Assembly: GCA_034766995.1 (NCBI GenBank)
Contig: CM068313.1
Span: 18,160,012-18,224,011, forward strand
From: Acanthacorydalis orientalis
Lineage: Eukaryota > Arthropoda > Insecta > Megaloptera > Corydalidae
Reading direction: 5' to 3'
Length of the DNA: 64,000 bases
Below, piece after piece: positions 13,740 to 26,873 of the stretch; positions within the stretch are counted from its first letter, which is position 1; each line of letters begins with the position of its first letter. The position numbers and the translations under genes were made by a program. The notes under the pieces are model-generated. The model was not told where the DNA came from, searched no databases, and saw only the letters and a list, made by a program, of their open reading frames with translations.

Positions 13740-14894
13740 AAAATATTATGTTGCTTGTGTACTAGTTTATTTAATAAAATAACATTAGGCACTCTTTAGG
13801 TGACAATTAAAATAAAAATCTCATTAGCTATTTGCCTGTGTTGTAGTTTTATAAACGTTTAATTGTCAATATAGAAATAATTGAAATACTTCATTAAGAA
13901 AATGAATAATAAATCGAAAGTATTCCTTCATAAATATTTCCGCATTACTAAAAATATAAATAGTTTATAATAAGGAATACACATAAATTTTATACGAAAT
14001 AAAACTAAAATCACTGGCTTCCAAATTCTAATATCTCTAAACATAATTGTTTATTTCATGTGGTTTCGTATATATGTAGTAGCATGTAAAATTTATACAT
14101 GGACCAGTTATTCTGTAAATATAATCGTGTGAAATGTAATTCGTCTATTTTTCATTGAACAATCGTTGTTAGCATTCACCTAAACATATCAGGTGTATGT
14201 TATCATTTAACACCATCGCCAATACGAAATCAAATAAGATTATTTATAAAGAAAACCCCGTTGTTTTCGAATACACATGCTGTTGCATTGAGTTGAGTGC
14301 TGTTTTGATCCATTTGTATAATACATTTGAATGTAAAATGCTTGAATGTAATATAATAAACATGCTCGTGTAGACCTAAAAGATGTGTTCAGATGGAATA
14401 TTTAAAATAAACCTATTTTCAACATGCATAATAGATACATTTGTGAAATATGTGCAATCATTTCAATTTCTTAATAGTTTCTTCTATAAATTATTTATGT
14501 ATTTTGTTATTTAAAATAACATTGACGTTGTTTTTCTCATTCATATAATATGAACCTCGCTTAAACAGAATAATTATTTAGAAATAAACTATATCTAAAA
14601 TTCGGTCGATAAATATAGTATCATACAATCTGTTGTTTGTGTAAACATATTTTTTATATGGTAATTGAATGTACATTTCTTAACAGATGAATGTATAACT
14701 GATCATTTTACTATGAATTTTTTTTAAAAGAAGTCATTGGGACTAAGAACATATAATACATCGAATGCATGAATAAATTTTCATTACACATGGAAAATTA
14801 TTTTTACCACAGCACTTAACATACAATGTTATCGTAACCTTCATGTACGTTTTTGTACATACACATTACTAACCCACTACTAATCCTGTGTTTG

Positions 14895-14897
<3 letters not shown>

Positions 14898-14963
<66 letters not shown>

Positions 14964-15064
14964 TATGGAATATAAATGTTGGGAATAAAACAACTATACA
15001 ACACTAATTTGTTATATAAAAAAATATGAAGAACCAAATTTTCATAGTTATACACTTACTTACA

Positions 15065-15133
<69 letters not shown>
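14898..15133. repeat. Pair of long (TA)n tracts
   Basis: Tracts at 14898-14960 and 15067-15133, each over 60 bases and 106 bases apart. Between them lies ordinary AT-rich sequence. Confidence 0.94.
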
Positions 15134-15136
<3 letters not shown>

Positions 15137-16783
15137 CAAGAATATGACAAATTTGTTATTAAACTTTTAATGATTATATTTGTTAAAATGTATATTTTGT
15201 TTTATAAAATCAATCTAAAATTAAAATTTTTATCCTATTAACACTAGATCTACTAAAAGGGTCAAAGGGTTGTTTTGTCATTTCTGATAATCATTACACA
15301 TTTTCAATAAATCTTATTTTCTGAATTTTTTTCTGACTTTTATTGAAATATCTAAATAATTGATTCTGTAGTTTCCTTTTTTTATGTAAAATTAATATTT
15401 AGTGTAACTATATATACCGAGACCGTTATTGAATCATTTTATGTTCATTTATTTTAGATCAAATGATTTGACTACCATTATTTCAGTAGTGTCTTTTTAT
15501 GAAAACAAGACTTAATGAATGTTTAATTGAATCCATTAATTTCAAGTGCTGTGTTCTTTCAAATTTTTTAAATTAACTTCGCTTTGTATTAAAATCACAT
15601 TTTTTCATTTAAACTATCGATTTTGAGATCCTGGTACACTTTATTGTTATAAAGCTTTGGTTTAAAATGTGACATTAATGTTGAGTTTGTACAATGTTCA
15701 GAACTAATGAATAATTAATATACTACTGATATAATTTTAATTAATTCGAGGACTTACTCCGAGAGTTTTAATTACATAAAAATTGATACCATTGTAAAAT
15801 ATTAAAAAAATGTCAAGTGTACGGATATAATACTGTTGAAATATTATGGAAATTCATATAAAAAGCTAAAAAAAATACCAGAATTACTTTAAAAACACGT
15901 TATAATCATATTTTGTAATGTTTAAATTGAAATTCCAAACAAACAAATATTAAGCATTTTATCAAAATCGTGTATTAAAAAAATATGAACATTAAGTTTT
16001 CAAAATGTATACTTATTTAATACACAATTCAGAAGAATAACAATTTGAAGGATAAAATTATTTTCAGCTGTGTTTAATGACAACTGTGCTTGATTGTGAT
16101 ATTATTTTCAAACATTATTTTTCTATTATTCTTTATGAACTAAAAAATGCCATAAAGTTAATTAAATGAAGTGATTAAATTATATAATAGATCAAAATTC
16201 AAAACACTGATGACTGAAAAAAGTGAAGGTATTAAAGTTATGGGCAAGGCCAATTATAATATTTGTTTATAATTTTATACATGACAAAAATGATACGTGA
16301 ATTGAAAAAAATACGTTTATGTTCCATAACAATACTTCTATTTATAAAACAGAATGTCTAAAAAGATTGCAATTTCAAGAAAATGAACAAGTATTGAAAT
16401 GAGTAATTTCTTTTTCATTTAAAAGCATGAAAAGTATTATCAAGATGTGATTTTTTAATAATGAAAAAAGGGAAATTTATTTGTAAAAGCATGGAGAAAA
16501 AGTTATCTTTGAATTCTATTCATATGTCAAGTTCTTACAAGTATAATGTAAATAAAAAGTATGATCGATATAAAAATTTATATCAACAATAAATAATAAC
16601 AACATAAATTTCCTCACGGATTTTTTTACACATTTTTCCCTAATTATACACTTTTTTTAAAATGGATACAATTATTAATTAATTTCGAATAATTCTAAAT
16701 TAAGTCGAATACAAATTATTGAAATTCTTCAGATAATATATTCATGATCACAATCAATTTTGTATTATTAATATCATATTGAC

Positions 16784-16785
<2 letters not shown>

Positions 16786-16839
<54 letters not shown>
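16786..16839. repeat. (TA)n microsatellite
   Basis: A pure run of about 54 bases that ends in TAATATACACG. Confidence 0.95.
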
Positions 16840-16844
<5 letters not shown>

Positions 16845-17330
16845 CACGTTCAAAATTAACTAGACCGTAATTAACAACTATTATTAGTTATTATCAAAAT
16901 ATCTTCAAATGATAATTTGAAAATAATGAAATACCTTTGACCGACAAAATGTTTACAAATAAAATGTTTCTTTCTACTAACAAATTATTAAGAGAGTGAA
17001 TAAAAAGGATCCTTAATAAACTGTTTTTAAAGAGTAAACTTTTATCAAAAAGTAATATAATTATGAAATCGAGAAACTTAAATTTAATGTAAATGTACAC
17101 CATTATTTTAAGTACAAATTTCGTGGTTAATTTTCAAATATTAAAATGTATTCATTGTAATGGTAACTTGAATTTTAATTTTTATATAACTCAATTAGAT
17201 ATAAAGTTAGTCGAAAACACGTTTCAAATTGTTTAAATGTGTACTTTTATTTGATCTTTCAATTTTTTATTTATTTAAATTAAGTAAAATATTTTTATGG
17301 TAAATGTAAAATTCAATGTAAGTATTCTTT

Positions 17331-17334
<4 letters not shown>

Positions 17335-17392
<58 letters not shown>
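17335..17392. repeat. (TA)n microsatellite
   Basis: A CATACATA lead-in followed by about 52 bases of TA, 0.8 kb past the exon 4b donor. Confidence 0.95.
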
Positions 17393-17396
<4 letters not shown>

Positions 17397-18165
17397 GTAA
17401 GTAACTGTCTCAAGGATTTTTTTAACTAAATTATTGAATTACATTATCAAATTTCAAAAATTAAAAAGATTTATCAAAATATTAGTGTTGTATAGATAAG
17501 GTTTAAACAGGATGAAAAAAGAATTCTGTACATTTAATAATACATACAAAACTAACACCAACATATTTCATTTTAATAAAAATGCAAATTTTAAATGTAT
17601 GTTAATTCGAAGTTTTAATTGTTCAGAAGAAATTCCACAGAAATAATATCCATATAATCGAATAAAGCAGTTTTTTATACAGTTCTGTCAGATCGATATT
17701 AAAAGAGAGAATAAAAACATTCCCCATAAAATCAAATCTACTGAGAAATAATTGTCTTGAATGGCGATGTACTTTTCTGTTTGTAAAACATATTTTTTAT
17801 TGAATTTAAAAAATGTTTTAATGTTGTAGAAAGAAAGTTATTGAAATAATTTTAAATAAATAAATATGTGTTGATATTTGAATGCATGAACAATTATTTT
17901 TTGTAATGAAATACATAATACAGAAACATGTAAGCATTTCACATCATCGTATCCAGTTTGACTAAATTGTTGAACTTATAAACACCAAGTTATTGAAAAA
18001 AAGTAAATTCTTCAATCCAAATCCTCGTGCAAATGTCACCACTATTCTAAACGGATTGTTGTCCTCGTTCATGCTATGAGTCTATTCTATGGGTGAATAA
18101 AAATCTTTGTTGATATGATTGTAGTAGGTATTATGTATGTATGTTTTGCCCGTGGCGTGGCGATG

Positions 18166-18179
18166 ACGTCTTCCGACGT
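18166..18179. promoter_or_regulatory. GNRA-loop hairpin after the exon 4b donor
   Basis: On the minus strand ACGTC-GGAA-GACGT forms a 5-bp stem closed by a GGAA loop, which fits the stable GNRA class. It begins about 12 bases past the exon 4b donor GT, inside a GC-rich run (18140-18180) unusual for this intron. Confidence 0.4.
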
Positions 18180-18193
18180 TTCGCGTATTATAC

Positions 18194-18305
18194 CTGTGCA
18201 TTTGAGTCCTTGGTGCGCAAGGCCGTGCAGCATGGAGCCGCAATGGTCGCAGAACGTCGGTGTAAGAAACGTCCATGACTCCCACTTGTGCTTGGCGGTC
18301 TCGGC
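18194..18305 (-). CDS. Pkc53E: Conventional protein kinase C, exon 4b (alternative first half of C1B)
   Basis: This second 112-bp exon has the same phases as the one at 27934-28045. It reads [14 protein letters not shown], then [13 protein letters not shown], then [10 protein letters not shown] plus one base, between a TCCATAG acceptor and a G|GTATAA donor. The C1 zinc ligands are all present (His-X12-Cys-X2-Cys-X13-Cys), and it joins in frame to the shared exon at 10773-10901 ([14 protein letters not shown]). Eighteen of 37 residues match exon 4a, mostly in the TFCDHCGS core and the HQG-K-C end. The first half of the finger differs strongly (HTYAS becomes WTFLT), and pocket positions 20, 22 and 25 change (Leu to Met, Tyr to His, Ile to Ala). 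The reading frame is intact and the sequence is far more GC-rich than its surroundings, which argues for a functional exon. I infer mutually exclusive splicing; no transcript evidence is available here. Confidence 0.87.
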
Positions 18306-18325
18306 CTATGGACACCGGTTTAGGT

Positions 18326-18340
18326 ACACTGGTTCAGTGT
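18326..18340. promoter_or_regulatory. Hairpin at the exon 4b acceptor
   Basis: ACACTG and CAGTGT form a perfect 6-bp stem with a 3-base loop, ending 20 bases before the exon 4b acceptor AG on the minus strand. That is the branch-point to polypyrimidine region. Chance occurrence is possible for so short a stem. Confidence 0.4.
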
Positions 18341-19424
18341 TCAGATACGTTATGAGCATCGATAATCCACATTGTTTTATAACATTGTGGTGATTGTTTT
18401 GTGTTTCGTTGTTAAATTATGTGATAAATTTTGTACTTTTTTATATATTTATATAGATAGGTTATTCATATAGCACAAACAAATATAGAATTGTAAAAAA
18501 TATTATATTACCTAATGCATTCTTAAATTTTGTATGGCTAATTATATCCTGATGTTTTTTGAAATTACAAAAGATCTTCGAAACAAACATTTAAGTCTAG
18601 ACTTAAAAGACGAAACTTATACCTTTTTGGAACTTCGATCAATAGTATATAATCTAATAACTGATTACTTCTATAATATAATGAAAGCATATATATAATG
18701 TAAAAAAATGAAATATAAAAATAAAAACACACAAATTTATATTAAACAAACAGAATAAAAAATTGGGACATAAAATATTATTTACTATTTAAAAAAATTA
18801 AAATTTGTGTTTTGAAAGAGAAATATTTTCAATTAACGAACTGGAAACAATATATACCATACATTTAATTAATTTCAATTTATTTAAACTGTTAGTTATT
18901 TTGTTTTTTTATTGCTTTTATGAAATTATTTTTAAACAATTTTAATTGACAATAACAATTATAATTAATATCAATTTAATTTATTACAAAGAATATTATA
19001 AAATGCAAGACATTATTTAATATTAATTTCTTTAAACATTATTGGAGATGATTAAAACGTTTAGTGGACTGTGAAGCCTTTAATAAGAAAACGTGTCAAA
19101 AATTATAAAATTTTATTATGACAAATTGACAATCATTCCCCATGAAATAGGAATTTAGGAGAGAACAGTAATTAATATAATTTAAATAAAGTGATAAAGT
19201 TTAAAATTCTTTCATTGTATGCTGAGATAATTAATTATAGATGATAGATGACGTTCATAAATAGACAGGTAATATACAAGTTTAGAAAGAAAGTCATATT
19301 TATAAGGAAAAAATGAGTAGCAAGTAAGATAACAGGGAAACTTTTTTTATTAAAAATAATAACAGAGGACAGGTTTGTATTTATTATTGGGATTCAGAAT
19401 GCATCACAAAAACCAATAGAATAA

Positions 19425-19426
<2 letters not shown>

Positions 19427-19486
<60 letters not shown>

Positions 19487-19490
19487 CTAC

Positions 19491-19560
<70 letters not shown>

Positions 19561-19564
19561 ATAT
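19427..19564. repeat. (TA)n(TACA)n compound tract
   Basis: About 138 bases alternate TA runs with CATACATA and CTACATACATACATA segments and end in GTATGTATATAT, giving an inverted symmetry (TACATACA on the left, TGTATGTA on the right). It is the longest simple-repeat array in the window. Confidence 0.93.
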
Positions 19565-20580
19565 CTCTTATCTTTTGTAAGATTCGTGTGCAGATGTATG
19601 AAAAGATTGCAGTTATTTTATTTTGAGATAACGAAGGATTGTTTTTATTGAAATTTATAACAGATAATGGTGTAATTATATAAGAATCTTACATTAACCT
19701 CATAAAGAAAACGTACATTTTTTTGTGAAGATGGAACAATGGGGAAATTTGCCTCAAAGTGTTCTTATTATATGTGATACTTCACTATATTCGCCTGAAA
19801 ATATCATTTCTTGCTGTGATAAGAAAATGCGGCTTTGAAAAAATTATCATATGAACTATATTTGACTTTCAGTTATAACTTTAAATTCAGATATTTAAAA
19901 AGGTGTATGTGTAGTTGCAAATAAACATATAATAAAGAATAATAATGTGTGGTTGTAAAAGATTAAAACCGTTAAGGATTTTGAATTATTTGTCGATCTA
20001 AATTAGATTTAGAATATCAAGAATACTTTTTTATAAATTTAATATAATAAAGGTTTTGAGTTAAAAAGTAAACATGTTTGAAATTAAAAAGTTAACATTT
20101 ATATTACTTTTTTATTATTTAAGTAAATAAGTTAGAATATTAATTTAAATGAACCTTTTACAATAATGTTGAAATTCGACGAAATAAATTCTAATCTATA
20201 TACCTGATAATATTACAATTTAAAAAATATAATATAAAATACTGCGTATAAAATATTATACAATTTTATTATATATAAAACATATTTATGTCTGGAACAA
20301 TTTATATGTAATACCGTCACTGGTATTGTCAATAATTTAATCGTTTGATGACAATAAAAATATACACATTTATAATAATAAAAGCATTACAATAAAATTG
20401 ATAAAAACATTATTACTTGGAATCATTCCTACTTGTTTCCTTTTATATTATATTCGAAAATTCTCTCAAATATGAGTATTTATTAATACTTATAAAAATT
20501 CTGAGAAGTTTCATATTCTTTTGTACAATTTTAATAATAACACGATTTAGAAAAAAAAATATATTTCTTATAAGATTTTT

Positions 20581-20621
<41 letters not shown>

Positions 20622-21731
20622 GTTTTAATAGATTTATAAAATTCAGTCCTTGAATATCGATTGTTTCATGTTAATTATTTTATCACCTTGATGCGTTGAA
20701 TAAAAGCACGTGCAGAAAAATTCTAAATTAATTATAATTTCCGTACAACATCCCTGTCCTGTATTTATCAGATTATGTTTTGAATATAATAAAGATGTTA
20801 ATAGAGAGTAAAATTAATAAGCGATGTTAAAATCATCAATGTCAAATAATAACTTTCGTTTATTTTTAATGCATGATTTGTTATTAATGTTTTTTGTAAT
20901 GAAATTATAGCTGTATTATTTCATAAATTAATATGCACATTTTGTATAGATTCTGGTATTATTTGAATACAGTTATTTATTTATTAAAAATGTTTATTAA
21001 TATTTATTTTCTATTTGTAGTCAAAATAATAATCATAAAATATTTTTAAAACATGTATATGTAAAATATTTGCTTTTTTTTTTAAAAAAATAATAATGAT
21101 TATTATACAGATACTTTTATGAAATTTATTTATTAAAGTGTATTTTTCAGTTTCTATGATTTAAAATCAAATTTAACTATTATTCCACTTTATTTTTAAT
21201 ACTTGTGTAATTGATAAAAAGTAAAAATATATATTTTAATACATGTGTATATTCTTACATATTATGTGATATATTCTATATTTGTTTATTTGCTTCTTTA
21301 CATAATTAATATATTAACTGTATAATATATAAATTAACTACATGTAAATGTAACTAAAAGAAAAATTTTAATTCATATTTTCAAATGGTCATACTTTGAT
21401 CGAAGTTTTCAGTAATTTACTTGGTTCAAAAAGTCAACAAACATTAAAAATTTGAATGATAAATCTTGAAAAATTGATACCAAAAACAATTTAAAAAATA
21501 ATTCTCTTCCCAGAATACAGTCATATAAAAGTTTTTGTGCGATATTTTTCAATATAAACATATTTTACGTAATGCTGCAATTTTTTTATACAAACACTAA
21601 AAAAAAGAATACATATTCAGTAGAAAAGACATACAGAATGTATATAACGTAAAATAAAAATAATAACCGCAACCCACAGCAACTCTTTTTGTTTATCGTG
21701 TGGAGTAGAACTTAACTTCATATATATGGTT

Positions 21732-21780
<49 letters not shown>

Positions 21781-21952
21781 TTTTGCATGTGACTTGTTAT
21801 ATGGTACACATCTCTGAAAATTGATGTTTATTACTGTAGGCAGTAAAAGAAAACAGCCATAGGAATGTATAAGCATACAGAGGTTGTATTGAAATTTTAT
21901 CAAAGTTGAATATAAATTCAATGAATACCTGCCGTTTGATGTGCAAAGCTTT

Positions 21953-21999
<47 letters not shown>

Positions 22000-22408
22000 G
22001 TATATTTTCATACTACATAATATCAAAACTTGTTTCCTATTACTTGTTCTAATTTAATTGGTCAACTTTTAATAGATGAAATAAAACAATGCATACGTTA
22101 CAATATGAAAGCAAAGATCAAGGAAAGAATTTATTTGAAAAAAAGTTTTTAATTAAAATGAAATAAATATAAAAAAATCAACGACTATTGTGAAGTTAAA
22201 TAAAGATAAAAATAGATTGTTTTTAGTGAACGAACAGAAATAAAAAAAATAATGAATATTATTCGCGACATTAATAAAAATTGATAATATATTACAATTA
22301 AACTAAATGATTTCTTTATTCAGGGATTTTTATAAAATTAATTTATTTATAAGTTATACAGTTTGGTTTTAATTTAAATATTTTTGGTGCTGTATATTCT
22401 CAAATAGT

Positions 22409-22666
22409 AGTGCGTCCAGGGAAGAAGGGGCCCTGGAACCCCTCAAAAGAAAAGGAAAAAAATCACTAATTTCTATATATACACAGAGAGATTGTAATCA
22501 CGACTGAAGTAATACAAGAGCTTTGTAAAAAGAAAAGAACACTGGATTTTATTCTTTAAATAAATTTTCATAATCACCTAATAAATTTTATTGAATTCAC
22601 ATTAAAAAAAATTTTATCCATTCAATTTGTCCCCCTCCCCGAGATTAAATCCCGAAAGCGGCACTG
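22409..22666. mobile_element. Degenerate TIR element (MITE-like)
   Basis: Two GC-rich patches in an AT-rich region look like opposite ends of one short DNA transposon. The left patch reads AGTGCGTCCAGGGAAGAAGG; the right, on the minus strand, reads CAGTGCCGCTTTCGGGATTT and continues with a G-run. Both resemble a terminus of the CAGTGGCGGATCCAGG kind. The interior is AT-rich and non-coding. No clean target duplication was found, so this remains tentative. Confidence 0.35.
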
Positions 22667-23573
22667 TTCTCAGACTAGTGTTTTAAAAGTTTAAAATAAC
22701 TGTATGAGTCTTTCAATAATTCGGTTTTATTAAGGAATCCCTTTTGGACGAAGTTTTTGGAAGTAGTTTTAATAATATTAGTTTATGAAAATTGGTGTTA
22801 AATATGTTCTTGATTAATGTATAACATTCTACATCATTTTAATACAATGTCGTATATTAAGATTTAATGATTTTTTTTGTAAATAAATTAAAGCAAAATA
22901 AAAAATAAGACGTATCTGTTGAAACTTTCTCGAGCACCCCCGCCAATAATGTGAGAACAAATTATTTATAACAATGACTTAAGAATGTAATATATTCTTT
23001 TCTATTTAAAATCGATTATAGTGGAAATGAATCGTTCAACAAGAATGAATTAAAATGATAAATGAAGGAAACTTAAAATGAAAATAAAACAGTGTTCTTC
23101 TTTCTTAAAATTAATGTTTAATATTTTTCATTTTTTATTCTAAACTAGTCAAACTATGTACTTTATAGTTCTAAAAAATGAAACAAAAAATAAAAAAAGT
23201 ATCTTTTTTAATCACATTAACTGGTATTCATTGTTATTATTTTTAAATTTGCGATTATAAAGCATTCATCCTGATATTATGCAGTTTGAGAAATCTTAAA
23301 TCTGACTTAAAGTTACTAAACTTTACAAATGTAGCTGTAAATCTGGTATGAGTGGTTATTGCTTTCCGTTATATATTTATACCTTTTAAAATTATATCAT
23401 AAATTTAATAACTATTTACATATATGTGTTGAAGAAAAGAATACGCGATAAATAAAATATTGCAATAGATGAAAAAAGTACGTGGATCAAAATAAATTTC
23501 AAAGCGTTGTATAAATGTGATTCGAAAATGGCCATGTCTAACTTTTAGTATTACTTATTTATTATTATATTAT

Positions 23574-23578
<5 letters not shown>

Positions 23579-23605
<27 letters not shown>

Positions 23606-23622
23606 TCATATATATATATATA

Positions 23623-23678
<56 letters not shown>

Positions 23679-23689
23679 TATATATATAA
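23579..23689. repeat. (TA)n with TTCATA interruptions
   Basis: TA runs are split three times by TTCATA (near 23604, 23622 and 23675), suggesting duplication of a larger unit within the tract. Confidence 0.92.
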
Positions 23690-24090
23690 ACGTTAACTTT
23701 TAAGTTTTCTATTTCTGAACAAAAAAAATATTCAAATTCTACTTAAAAAAATTTGTTATGAAAAAATATTTCTTGTCTAATTAAAATATTTGCTAAATTT
23801 ATACGGCAAAAGTATTTTAAACAGTAAGATAATAATTATTTTATTTCCTAATAAATAAGTATAATAATTAAAAAATATCTAACAATAATAAATTACAGTA
23901 TAGACTTTTAATAAGATATTAATATATATTTTATATAATAAAATACGAATTTACAATGTAAAAGTTTATACAATATTTAAAGAAGTAATTTCATATTCAG
24001 TTGATTAAAATAAGCTTAGTTTACATAAAAATAAAAGTAATTAAATTATATTTCTTTCTAATAAAATATATAAAAAATAAATCTAGCTTT

Positions 24091-24150
<60 letters not shown>

Positions 24151-24911
24151 ACATATAGATATTTGATTTGTAATAATGATTTTTAATGTTAACATTCTAA
24201 TAATAATCTTATTTTTTTAGCATGCATGTATTATATTTATTAAATTATACAATGAGATAAAATAGAGTTAATTTCAAAATATTTGTAATAACATTATTAC
24301 AAAATTAGGACAGAAAGAGAATGAACGCAGTGTAAAGTAGATTAAATAAAAATAAAAGTTAATTATGTTGTAAATTTAATAATATATTCAACGGATGAGT
24401 AAATTCTTTAAGGGAACATTTTTAAGTTATCAAATATTTATAATTAGTCTTAACCGCAATTAGATAAAATTCAAAACGCTTGAAAAACTCGGTTGATTTT
24501 TTTTGCTCGAATGATGACGTTCAAATTTGCTTCTTTGCTTTGCATGTTTATAAAGAGTCTATGTACTATTTATTAGCACAGAAAAGTGAAAAAATAAAAA
24601 TAAAAATCCACATTGCATAATAATTAAAGCATGAAAACTCGCTTTATGGTGCCAAATTGTACTACTGGTGTATTTAGAATTATACTTCGATGATTGATTT
24701 CATGTAAGTCTTAATTAATACTTTCACAATATAATTTTTCACTACCTCTCCCAGATCACAAGAAAATAATCAAAAAATATAAAAATTTGACTAATTTTAA
24801 AAACATAAAAACTTTAAAAACTTGATAAAAGAAAAATTAAAAAAAAATTGCATTAAATGATGATACCCTAAATATATTTTATAGAATTATTAATATATGA
24901 AATTCATGTAT

Positions 24912-24966
<55 letters not shown>

Positions 24967-25201
24967 AAATAATTTTTTTATTATTTTCAATCATAAAAAC
25001 AAACTTATTTATTCACTAGTTTTTAATTGAAATTAAGATTTTCAAGAACTCTTTTTATTTATATATTTTTTATTTATTACATAATTTTATTATATATATA
25101 TATATATATAATACATTATAAATTAAACTATTTTTGGAGAATAGGCTCTTAAATTATGTATAAACTTTTACAATGATTAACTAATTATATTTATTTTCTG
25201 T

Positions 25202-25263
<62 letters not shown>

Positions 25264-26817
25264 ATATTTAGATATTTGAAAAAGTTTACAATATTGTAAG
25301 ATATATTTTAACTATTTATGTCGTTTATCATGTTTGATTTTATGTACTTAATTTAAGTATTGTTAATCGATGTAAAGTTACTTTATCTTTTAACAAAAAT
25401 CAAAATGTCTAATCAAGTAAAAGAAATAGTTCATGGCCTCTCGTGAACATGTGTACATATATGATATACTAAATTCACAGCATGCATAATACTCGTAAAT
25501 ATATAATCCTGTTGCAGAGTTGCATCGCTGCCTGGTGCAATATAAGAAGCTTGACGTTTGCTAATAAAAGCATCCAACAACACATAATGAACGTGTACAT
25601 ATCAAAGTACATACTTCCATGCAGAAAAGAAAACAAAACGAAGATTTTTTTTCATTTAAAGATTACTTCAGAGAGAAGATTACTTCAGATTATTCATTAT
25701 TATTTTTATTTGGAAACCATTATTTATCTTCGAGGAAGTATAAATAGGATTTTCTTTATTTTATTATAAAATGTTATAAAGAGTGTATATGTGACCGTTA
25801 AACAGCTGTATACACTGAATATTAAATATTGTTAAATCAGTATATAAATACAGAATTTTTTAAAAAGACATATTTTTAAACGGTTTTCTTGTATTATAAT
25901 AGACAAGAAGAACGTGAAGAACGAACTTCTACGATCGACTAAACTTTATAAAAATATTTATAATCGTTATAAAAACGCAAAAAGAAATCTAAACAGTAAC
26001 CGGTGCTAAATCAATAATTATATAAAACGCCATGTAAACGGGATACTTTATACAGCAAGTATGTTATAGAGTGATTACGTTTAAGATTATAAGCACTAGC
26101 ATAGTGTTTCAGCCAATCCCTATATAAGCGCGTAATGATCAATTTTACATAAAATATGTACTGAATTAACTTCGTATTACACTGTATAAATAAAAGCACC
26201 ATTACTCATACGATCCAGTATTAATTTCTTAATTATCACGTGTTTATTACCATGTATATAAAAATATTAATAATATATAAGAAAATGTTTTATATAATAA
26301 GAATTATTAGCAGTGAATCCGAAATAATAAAATTCTCACGTTTCAATTAATTGTGCAGATTTGTATCTTTTCATTCGTAAAAAAAGTGATAAGCAATATG
26401 CTTACACAGTGTCTGTTACTATAAAAAAAAGTATGAGACGCCAGGTAAGCATAATTATGATCACACGAATTGACGGACAAGCAATCACAATTTCGTTTTG
26501 CGTGTTTTGTGGTTTTCCATTGACATAATATTTTCATGAAAATCAATTTCAATTATCCTGTTTGTCAGCCACAAAAATTTACTAACTGTGTTTTCCGGAT
26601 AAATATAATCTTTGAATTTTATGCAGGAAACGTGTTTTGTAAATTGTTTGAAAAAAGACAGTACAGCTGTATGATGAGGTTTTTATTCTATTTATTTATT
26701 TGTTTGTTGTTTTTTCAAGAAAGAAAAGTAATCAAAACTTTTTCAATACTAAGAAGACGTAAATTACACCAATATTTTTTCTATTTTCAAGTTCCGAATT
26801 ACATAATTTATGATACT

Positions 26818-26873
<56 letters not shown>

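Larger units (their letters stand above)
10902..18193 (-). other. Intron between exon 4b and exon 5
   Basis: This 7.3-kb intron is dominated by long (TA)n tracts: 11394-11464, 11536-11588, 12089-12154, 12592-12659, 13684-13732, 14898-14960, 15067-15133, 16786-16839 and 17335-17392. A GNRA-type hairpin lies just past the exon 4b donor (18166-18179). A stretch at 14040-14350 has more balanced composition and might be conserved non-coding DNA. No transposon of a recognisable family was seen. Confidence 0.7.

Noticed and set aside
18082..18315. Minus-strand open frame with Arg/His-rich peptide
   Set aside because: It overlaps exon 4b in another frame; the exon frame with the C1 motif is the real one.
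18115..18393. Plus-strand open frame of 92 codons
   Set aside because: It is the antisense of PKC exon 4b; the minus strand carries the zinc-finger code with proper splice sites.
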